From Alphaproteobacteria bacterium (GTDB lineage: Bacteria; Myxococcota_A; UBA796; GCA-2862545): DNA of 64,000 nt. Both the position numbers and the translations under genes were made by a program. This document shows positions 56,644 through 64,000 of this stretch, piece after piece. The notes beneath the pieces are model-generated. The model saw nothing but the letters and a program-made list of their open reading frames with translations. It was not told the origin of the DNA and did no database searches. The stretch lies in assembly GCA_020632875.1 (NCBI GenBank), contig JACKET010000023.1, forward strand, positions 1-64,000. Direction: 5' to 3'. The first letter of the stretch is position 1. The number at the start of each line of letters is the position of its first letter.

Positions 56644-56772
56644 TTCGAGAGGGCGCCTCCTGGCCCCATTCGCTCGAATGCTTCGTCGCTGCGTCGGTCG
56701 CGTACTGAAGTACGCTTCCCTCCTTGCTCCTCGCCTTCGAACGAATGGGACTCAGGATCCGCCTCTCGAATG
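56643..56772. repeat. 130-base imperfect inverted repeat after atpE
   Basis: The sequence is symmetric about position 56707: outer arms ATTCGAGAGG / CCTCTCGAAT, middle arms CCCATTCG / CGAATGGG (one-base offset), and a perfect inner hairpin GCGTAC TGAA GTACGC (56700-56715). Between the inner and middle arms, pairing is poor. The repeat fills the first part of the 343-base gap after atpE. Related direct repeats of TCGAATGGGAC lie at its right end. Confidence 0.65.
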
Positions 56773-56821
56773 GGACCTCCGGAGCTTCGGTTCCGGATTT
56801 CCCGTCGTGCTCTCGTGACGT

Positions 56822-56837
56822 CGTTCGACGTCGAACG
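56822..56837. promoter_or_regulatory. 16-base perfect palindrome
   Basis: CGTTCGACGTCGAACG is a perfect palindrome between the large inverted repeat and the terminator. It could be a protein-binding site; no second copy was noticed. The rest of the 56644-56986 gap holds no gene. Confidence 0.35.
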
Positions 56838-56863
56838 AGGACGCCTTCCACGCATCGAGCTCC

Positions 56864-56891
56864 AGCCTGCGGAATAGTCCGCGGGCTTTTG
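56864..56891 (+). terminator. Rho-independent terminator of the atp genes
   Basis: A 10-base stem (AGCCTGCGGA / TCCGCGGGCT, one G-T pair) with an ATAG loop is followed directly by TTTTGT. It is the clearest intrinsic terminator in the window and lies about 220 bases after atpE and 95 bases before the next gene. Confidence 0.7.
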
Positions 56892-56986
56892 TCGTTTGTG
56901 GGGCACGACCGGTCGCGCTATCTGGCCCGACCGGACCAGCGGCTCGGCCCGCTGAACGCTCCCGGTCTCGGGATTGGAGAAGAACC

Positions 56987-57832
56987 ATGCACATGCGAAA
57001 GCCCCTGACCCTCCTCGTCCTCCTCCCCGCAGTGGCCCTCTCGGTGGCCGGCAAGAAGGACAAGGGCGCGAAGGAGCCGGAGTCCGGGTGGGTGGTCGTG
57101 AACGCCGAGACCGGCGGCAGCTGCTACAAGACCCCCGACTTCAAGTCGATGCCCGAGGGCCCGGGCCGCCTCGCGCGGGCCGCTGCGATCGGCGAGATCA
57201 TCGGCCAGTGGAACGGGCAGCGCAGCGACGGCGTCCAGTTCTCCGAGCAGACCGCCAACAACGTCGAGACCGTGCTGCTCGGCGATCCCGACGACGTCGA
57301 CGTGATGGGGCCCGAGAACTACGACTGGTGCAAGAAGGTGATGTCCGGCAAGGCCACCGCCAGCGACTGGGAGTCGTGGGCGAGCGGGCAGAAGGCGCGG
57401 CTCACCAAGGGCGAGTGCAAGGGCAGCCTGCTCCCGCAGACGATGTACGACTACCTCGACATCGGCGCGGGCTGGCAGATCCCGGCACCCTTCTGCAAGG
57501 ACGACGAGATCGTCATCGAGGTCAGCCCGAAGGACTACTTCCGCATCGAGAAGGGCGGGCCCTGGATCAATGCGGCCGGCGACACGTCCCAGCCGGCGAA
57601 GTCCGGTCTGCCCTGCACCCTCGAGGGCTGCTACAAGGGCACCGTCATCATGCGCTTCGTGTCCGACGAGGGCATGGAGATCATCGAGCCCGTCGGCACC
57701 GGTCGCGTGTGGAAGGCCCCTGCGCACGGCGTGATCACCGTCATGATCAACGACAACGACTTCAACGAGAACGAGTGGAAGGTCGAGGCCGGCATGCAGC
57801 ACCACGCGAGCGTCGGCTACAGCCCGAAGTAG
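56987..57832 (+). CDS. Secreted protein of unknown function
   Basis: A 281-residue protein with a signal peptide (MHMRKPLTLLVLLPAVALSVAG). The mature part has six Cys (GGSCYKT, YDWCKKV, KGECKGS, PFCKDD, LPCTLEGCYKG), so it may have three disulfides in the periplasm. Ends with a beta-rich domain (GVITVMINDNDFNENEWKVE) resembling a carbohydrate-binding or lectin-type jelly roll; MINDNDFNENEW is typical of PA-IL-like lectins. I do not recognise the N-terminal part. ATG at 56987 or the Met two codons later are both possible. Confidence 0.72.
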   Translation: MHMRKPLTLLVLLPAVALSVAGKKDKGAKEPESGWVVVNAETGGSCYKTPDFKSMPEGPGRLARAAAIGEIIGQWNGQRSDGVQFSEQTANNVETVLLGDPDDVDVMGPENYDWCKKVMSGKATASDWESWASGQKARLTKGECKGSLLPQTMYDYLDIGAGWQIPAPFCKDDEIVIEVSPKDYFRIEKGGPWINAAGDTSQPAKSGLPCTLEGCYKGTVIMRFVSDEGMEIIEPVGTGRVWKAPAHGVITVMINDNDFNENEWKVEAGMQHHASVGYSPK

Positions 57833-57883
57833 CGCGGCCCGTGCGGCGGGACTTCTCGGCTCTGCCGGGGTAAAGGCGGTCCG

Positions 57884-58192
57884 ATGCTGTCGAGCCTGCT
57901 CGTGCTGTCCGCCTTCGCCCAGGAAGTCTGCCTTCCGGGGGCCGACTGCGACCTCGATGGGTTCACCGTCGCGCAGGGCGACTGCGACGACGAGAACCCC
58001 GAGGTGTACCCCGGCCACCCCGAGCGCTGCAGCAACGACCTCGACGACGACTGCAACGGCCTCTACAACGAGGGCTGTGATCGGTCCGTGCAGCAGGGCC
58101 AGCTCCGCGGGGGCAGCACCTGCGCGACCGAAGCGCCGAACGGCGCCTGGCTGTTCCTGCCCGTCTTCTTCTGGGGCCGTCGCCGGCGATGA
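57884..58192 (+). CDS. Short MopE-motif protein with MYXO-CTERM-like tail
   Basis: A 102-residue secreted protein. After a short signal (MLSSLLVLSAFAQEV) there is a MopE-type Asp/Cys motif (VAQGDCDDENPEVYPGHPER, then CSNDLDDDCNG), a calcium- or metal-binding pattern common in Myxococcota surface proteins. The C-terminus (EAPNGAWLFLPVFFWGRRRR), a hydrophobic stretch then an Arg cluster after a Cys, looks like the MYXO-CTERM sorting signal. It is unusually short, a single motif between signal and anchor. Its stop overlaps the OmpA gene by four bases (ATGA). Confidence 0.75.
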   Translation: MLSSLLVLSAFAQEVCLPGADCDLDGFTVAQGDCDDENPEVYPGHPERCSNDLDDDCNGLYNEGCDRSVQQGQLRGGSTCATEAPNGAWLFLPVFFWGRRRR

Positions 58193-60099
58193 TCGCGCTC
58201 GTCGCCGTCGCGCTGGCCCAGGAGGCCTCCCTCCTCGAGCTCCCCATCGACGTCGAGCGGTTCAAGCCCCCGTCCGACACCTTCGGGTACGTCGTCACCG
58301 AGTCCTCCACGACCCTCGGCCACCTCCAGGTGGGGACCGGGATGTGGGGCCACTACGAGAGCGACTCGCTGGTGCTGCTGCGCAACGGGCAGCGCGTGAT
58401 CGGGCCGCCACCCGACTTCCCCGACGCCATCCTCGAAGAGCGCTCGCTCGTCCACTTCCAGGCGGGCCTCGGGCTCGGTGACGTGTTCGGGCTGTCGGTC
58501 GACCTGCCCGTCTACATCTGGCAGGAGGGCTTCGAGCCCACCGAGCTCGGCACCGAGCCCGAGGTGGTCGACCTGCAGGCCTCGGGGCTCGGCGACCTGC
58601 GGGTGTCGCCGAAGCTCGTGCTGCTCGACATCCACCAGGGCACGCCCATCGGCATCGCGCTCGTCGCTCCGGTGTCGTTCCCGACCGCCTCGACCCGGTC
58701 GTTCATGGGGGAGGGCGAGCTCACCGCGTCGCCCGTCATGGCCGTCGAGCTGGCCGACGGCTCGGTGCGCGACCGCGACTACCACGTGCGTTTCGCGATC
58801 AACGCCGGCGCGCGCGTCAAGGGCACCGACACGTTCCGCGGCCTGAAGCTCGGTCCCGAGTTCCTGTACCGCGCGGGCCTGGCTGCGCACCCCGCGCCGG
58901 CCGTCGAGCTCGGCGTCGACCTCAACGGCAGCCTCGCGGGGCCGCTCGTCCCGCAGGCCCCCCTCGAGATCCTCCCGTTCCTGCGGCTCCTCCCGGTCGA
59001 CACCGCGTCGCTGGTCGTCGGCGGCGGGTTCGGGCTGATCGAGGGCGTCGGATCGCCCGACCTGCGGCTGTTCGCGGGGGCCACCCTCGCGCCGAAGTTC
59101 GACCCGCTCTCGCTCGACCGCGACAAGGACGGGATCCCGAACAAGTACGACAAGTGCATCTCGATCCCCGAAGACCTCGACGGCTTCCAGGACGAAGACG
59201 GCTGCCCCGACGAAGACAACGATCAAGACGGGCTGCTCGACACGGTCGACCGCTGTCCGAACGACCCCGAGGACCTCGATCGCTTCCAGGACGAGGACGG
59301 GTGTCCCGACCCGGACAACGACGGCGACGGCATCTTCGACGTGAGCGACCGCTGTCCGTTCGACCCCGAGGACTTCGACGGCTTCCAGGACCTCGACGGC
59401 TGCCCCGAGCCCGACAACGACGGCGACGGCTTCCTCGACCCGGCGGACGCGTGCCCGAACGCCGCCGAGACCATCAACGGGTTCGAGGACACCGACGGGT
59501 GCCCGGACGAGATGCCCCACGTCGACACCGACGGCGACGGGATCCAGGACAAGGACGACCGCTGCCCGTTCGACCCGGAGGACTACGACGGCTTCCAGGA
59601 CGAGGATGGCTGCCCCGACCCCGACAACGACCTCGACGGCATCTTCGACGTGCAGGACGCCTGCCCGTTCGATCCCGAGACGAAGAACGGGTACAAAGAC
59701 GAAGATGGCTGCCCCGACGAGGCGCCGAGCCGCGTCATCGTCAAGAAGTCGAAGATCGAGATCCTCGAGAAGGTCTTCTTCGAGTTCGACAAGGCCATCA
59801 TCCAGTCGGTGTCGTACAGCCTGCTCGACGAGGTCGCGACGGTCATCATCGAGCACCCGAACCTCACGCTCATCCGCGTCGAGGGCCACACGGATGCCGA
59901 CGGCAGCGAGACGTACAACGAGCACCTGTCGCAGCGGCGCGCCGAAGCGGTCGTCGACTACCTGATCGGGCGCGGCGTCGAGGGCGCCCGGCTCGACCCC
60001 GTGGGCTTCGGCGAGTCGCGGCCGATCGACACGAACAAGACGCAGGAGGGCAAGGCCAACAACCGACGCGTCGAGTTCGTGATCGTCGAACAGGAGTGA
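58189..60099 (+). CDS. OmpA-family outer membrane protein with thrombospondin type-3 repeats
   Basis: A 636-residue outer-membrane protein. After a short signal (MIALVAVALAQEA), the first ~300 residues form a beta-barrel-like domain. Residues about 305-510 are Asp-rich thrombospondin type-3 repeats of the form DxDxDGI...D.CP-DPED-DGFQDEDGCPD, about six units that bind calcium. The C-terminal OmpA domain (about 525-634) has FFEFDKAIIQ, VEGHTDADGSETYN and NNRRVEFVIVE for peptidoglycan binding. This is the usual layout of myxobacterial OmpA proteins. ATG at 58189 overlaps the previous stop. Confidence 0.9.
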   Translation: MIALVAVALAQEASLLELPIDVERFKPPSDTFGYVVTESSTTLGHLQVGTGMWGHYESDSLVLLRNGQRVIGPPPDFPDAILEERSLVHFQAGLGLGDVFGLSVDLPVYIWQEGFEPTELGTEPEVVDLQASGLGDLRVSPKLVLLDIHQGTPIGIALVAPVSFPTASTRSFMGEGELTASPVMAVELADGSVRDRDYHVRFAINAGARVKGTDTFRGLKLGPEFLYRAGLAAHPAPAVELGVDLNGSLAGPLVPQAPLEILPFLRLLPVDTASLVVGGGFGLIEGVGSPDLRLFAGATLAPKFDPLSLDRDKDGIPNKYDKCISIPEDLDGFQDEDGCPDEDNDQDGLLDTVDRCPNDPEDLDRFQDEDGCPDPDNDGDGIFDVSDRCPFDPEDFDGFQDLDGCPEPDNDGDGFLDPADACPNAAETINGFEDTDGCPDEMPHVDTDGDGIQDKDDRCPFDPEDYDGFQDEDGCPDPDNDLDGIFDVQDACPFDPETKNGYKDEDGCPDEAPSRVIVKKSKIEILEKVFFEFDKAIIQSVSYSLLDEVATVIIEHPNLTLIRVEGHTDADGSETYNEHLSQRRAEAVVDYLIGRGVEGARLDPVGFGESRPIDTNKTQEGKANNRRVEFVIVEQE

Positions 60100-60109
60100 C
60101 GCCACGGAA

Positions 60110-60126
60110 CGCGAATGATATTCGCG
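60110..60126. promoter_or_regulatory. A/T-containing inverted repeat before the alpha/beta hydrolase
   Basis: CGCGAAT GAT ATTCGCG, perfect 7-base arms with a 3-base loop, lies 11 bases after the OmpA stop and 27 bases before the hydrolase start. It could be an operator or a terminator stem; there is no T-tract. Confidence 0.35.
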
Positions 60127-60152
60127 ATTCGTCTCACCGGTCACGGGGTCCC

Positions 60153-60956
60153 ATGTACACGACGATTTCCGACGGCGTACGGCTCGCCTGGCAGACCGCG
60201 GGCACCGGGCCGCGCATCGCGCTGGTCATGGGGCTCGGCATGCCGGGCCGGATCTGGGGCGACGTGCGCGACGCGCTGTCCCGCGAGTTCTCGGTGCTCA
60301 CGTACGACGCGCGCGGGATGGGGGAGTCCGACCTCCCCGCGAAGCCCTACCGGATGCGCGATCTCGGCGACGATGTCGCGGTGGTGCTCGACGCGGCGGG
60401 GTGGAGCGACGCCCACGTCGTGGGGGTCAGCATGGGCGGGATGGCCGTGCAGGAGACCGCGCTGCGCCACCGCGCGCGGCTGCGGAGCCTCACGCTCATC
60501 GCGACGCACTCGGGCACGCCGGGTGCCGTGGTGCCCGGGCCCGAGGGCCTGCTGCGGCTCGCCCAGTCGCGGGTCGGTCCGCCCGAGAAGCGCCGTGCGG
60601 CGTTCGTGAAGCTGCTCTACCCCCCCGAGTCGGGCGTCACGGGGTCGGATGCCGTCGAGAACATGGTGCTCGGGGCGACCGACCCGAAGCACCGCGCGGC
60701 CGTGAAGCTCCAGCTGGGCGCGGTGTTCCGGCACCACACCACGTCGCGGCTCCGCGCGCTCGCCGGTCTGCCGACCCTCGTGGTGCGACCGGGCCGCGAC
60801 CTCCTGTGCCGTCCCTCGAACAACGACCGTCTCGCCCGGGCGATCCCGGGTGCGGTGCTCGAGCGGTTCGACGACGCCGGGCACGGCATCGTGCACCAGT
60901 GTCCCGACCGGCTCGCCGCGGCCATCGCGCGGCACGTGCGTCACGCCGAGGGATGA
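60153..60956 (+). CDS. Alpha/beta hydrolase
   Basis: A 267-residue hydrolase. The oxyanion-hole region VMGLGMPGRIW, the YDARGMGESDLP turn, the nucleophile elbow GVSMGG (Ser), Asp in RPGRDLLCRP and His in FDDAGHGIVH form a full catalytic triad. The substrate is unknown; esterase, lactonase or haloperoxidase-like activity are possible. ATG at 60153 is followed by a typical start (MYTTISDGVRLAWQTAG). It precedes the discoidin-like gene by 48 bases. Confidence 0.87.
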   Translation: MYTTISDGVRLAWQTAGTGPRIALVMGLGMPGRIWGDVRDALSREFSVLTYDARGMGESDLPAKPYRMRDLGDDVAVVLDAAGWSDAHVVGVSMGGMAVQETALRHRARLRSLTLIATHSGTPGAVVPGPEGLLRLAQSRVGPPEKRRAAFVKLLYPPESGVTGSDAVENMVLGATDPKHRAAVKLQLGAVFRHHTTSRLRALAGLPTLVVRPGRDLLCRPSNNDRLARAIPGAVLERFDDAGHGIVHQCPDRLAAAIARHVRHAEG

Positions 60957-61004
60957 GCTTCGGGTCGGAGGGGGTTATGGGCCCGGATTCCCAGGGAGAC
61001 CCCC

Positions 61005-61958
61005 ATGACGCGCCCCCTCGCCCTCCTCGCCGCGATCCTGCTCGCCCTTCCCGCCGCCGCGCAGGACAACCGGCAGTACGCGTCCTCCTTCAAGCGCGAC
61101 AGCCGCCTCAGCGACAACGCGTACAACTACTCCAGCGCGCTCGACAGCAACGTGAACACGGTCTGGCAGACCGATCCCGAGCAAGACAACGCGACCCAGT
61201 GGATGGAGATCGACGTGCCGACCTCCACGGTCGACAAGATCGCGGCGGTCATCGGGTGGGACAAAGACGACGAGACGTTCAAGGACTACGCGCGTCTGAA
61301 GCGGATCAACGTCGAGATCTTCGACAAGATCAGCTCCACCGAGCGCAAGATGGTCGGCTCGGGCGAGGTCTCGTTCGAAGACAAGCGCGGCTGGCAGATC
61401 CTCGACCTCCCCGACGCGAAGATCGGCGAGCTCGGCGGCGTGGTCCGCGTGAACGTGAAAGAGGCGTACAAGGGCGTCGACTACTCGAACATCGCGGTCT
61501 CCGAGATCCGCGTGCACCTGCTCGAGTTCCCCGCCGAGACGGTCGCCCTCGTCAACACCCCGGCCGCCCAGGACGAAGCGAAGAACGACGCCTCGAACGC
61601 CGTCGACGGCAGCGACAAGACCTTCTTCGTCGCCCAGGGCAAAGACACCGAGATCGTGCTCGAAGCGCCCGGCTACGGCGTCTCCAGCGTGGTGATCACG
61701 CCGGGCCCCAAGACCCACGCGCGCCCCAAGACCGTCGTGATCCGCAGCAACGTGCTCGACCAGGAGGTCACGCACGAGCTCGCGCAGGATGCGAAGGCCC
61801 CGTACTCGCTGCTCATCCCGATCGTGAAGGGCTACACCGGCGGCGCCTGGGGCGAGATCACGGTGAAGGTGACCGACACCTGGCCGGGCTCGGTGGCCGA
61901 GAACCCGCTCGCCCTCACCGAGCTGCGGATGACCGCCACCACGATCGAAGAGTTCTAG
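61005..61958 (+). CDS. Secreted discoidin-like (F5/8 type C-like) protein
   Basis: A 317-residue protein with a signal peptide (MTRPLALLAAILLALPAAAQ). Two similar beta-sandwich domains follow. The first starts SSALDSNVNTVWQTDPEQDN and the second SNAVDGSDKTFFVAQGKDTE, both matching the D-G-(D/N)-x-x-T-x-W/F opening of galactose-binding-like domains. The likely role is carbohydrate or surface binding outside the inner membrane. ATG at 61005 follows AGGGAGAC. It is followed by a strong stem-loop. Confidence 0.78.
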   Translation: MTRPLALLAAILLALPAAAQDNRQYASSFKRDSRLSDNAYNYSSALDSNVNTVWQTDPEQDNATQWMEIDVPTSTVDKIAAVIGWDKDDETFKDYARLKRINVEIFDKISSTERKMVGSGEVSFEDKRGWQILDLPDAKIGELGGVVRVNVKEAYKGVDYSNIAVSEIRVHLLEFPAETVALVNTPAAQDEAKNDASNAVDGSDKTFFVAQGKDTEIVLEAPGYGVSSVVITPGPKTHARPKTVVIRSNVLDQEVTHELAQDAKAPYSLLIPIVKGYTGGAWGEITVKVTDTWPGSVAENPLALTELRMTATTIEEF

Positions 61959-61964
61959 GGGCTG

Positions 61965-61993
61965 GCGCACGTCCCCCGCGGGGCGGCGTGCGC
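61965..61993. terminator. Stem-loop between the discoidin-like and kinase genes
   Basis: Perfect arms GCGCACG / CGTGCGC enclose a loop that itself contains CCCCGCGGGG. It starts seven bases after a stop codon and ends 14 bases before the kinase start. No T-tract follows, so it may act in RNA stability or weak termination. Confidence 0.4.
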
Positions 61994-62007
61994 GGTAGAG
62001 TGGCGCG

Positions 62008-64000
<1,993 letters not shown>

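Noticed and set aside
56644..56986. Small frames in the gap after atpE as possible genes
   Set aside because: They run through the inverted repeat and terminator, have no ribosome sites and no coding bias.

Overview
The window is 64 kb of very G+C-rich, densely coding bacterial DNA with strong G/C preference at third codon positions. Several features suggest a Myxococcota-like (former deltaproteobacterial) organism, although no rRNA or marker phylogeny was possible. These features are a short protein ending in a MYXO-CTERM-like tail, MopE-type Asp-rich motifs, an OmpA protein with thrombospondin type-3 repeats, choice-of-anchor-D/VWA lipoproteins, GspC-like PDZ proteins, a membrane-anchored Ser/Thr kinase and an ATP synthase I-a-c gene group separated from the rest of the enzyme. 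I see no tRNA, rRNA, CRISPR array, prophage or transposase gene.

Region 1 (1-22.6 kb) is rich in pyrimidine and nucleobase catabolism. It holds an NCS1 nucleobase permease, CoA-acylating methylmalonate/malonate-semialdehyde dehydrogenase, a class III omega-aminotransferase, cytosine deaminase, both subunits of NAD-dependent dihydropyrimidine dehydrogenase (PreT-PreA) and a dihydroorotase-family amidohydrolase. Together these could convert cytosine to uracil, dihydrouracil, beta-alanine, malonate semialdehyde and acetyl-CoA. The beta-ureidopropionase step is not in the window. Interspersed are a PutP-like sodium symporter, a giant CtpI-like P-type ATPase, three tandem GspC-like PDZ mini-proteins and three hairpin repeats sharing a TGGGGTCTGACCCCA core.

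Region 2 (22.6-31.4 kb) starts with a peroxiredoxin. It is followed by seven genes in which every start overlaps the preceding stop: a futalosine-hydrolase-like nucleosidase, a DEDD exonuclease, an OmpA-like lipoprotein, a UbiB/AarF-like kinase, a VWA protein with a zinc-protease motif, a HEAT-repeat protein and a BRCT-MoxR AAA+ fusion. The last three look like an unusual MoxR-VWA chaperone system and are the best candidate here for something undescribed.

Region 3 (31.4-46.1 kb) holds RecQ with an overlapping TerB-like gene, a membrane-anchored Smr protein, a hybrid histidine kinase with a degenerate ATPase domain, DsbD, a coupled ferritin-like/DUF362-MFS-FHA trio, two small unknown genes and a Lon-family protease.

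Region 4 (46.1-64 kb) has a metzincin lipoprotein, an SRPBCC protein, DNA gyrase A with an internal acidic insert, a TPR protein, glycerophosphodiesterase, HemL, ATP synthase subunits I/a/c, several secreted proteins including OmpA/TSP3, an alpha/beta hydrolase, a discoidin-like protein and a Ser/Thr kinase that runs off the right edge. Most genes are packed in short same-strand runs with 1-4 base stop/start overlaps, and some convergent pairs overlap at their 3' ends.
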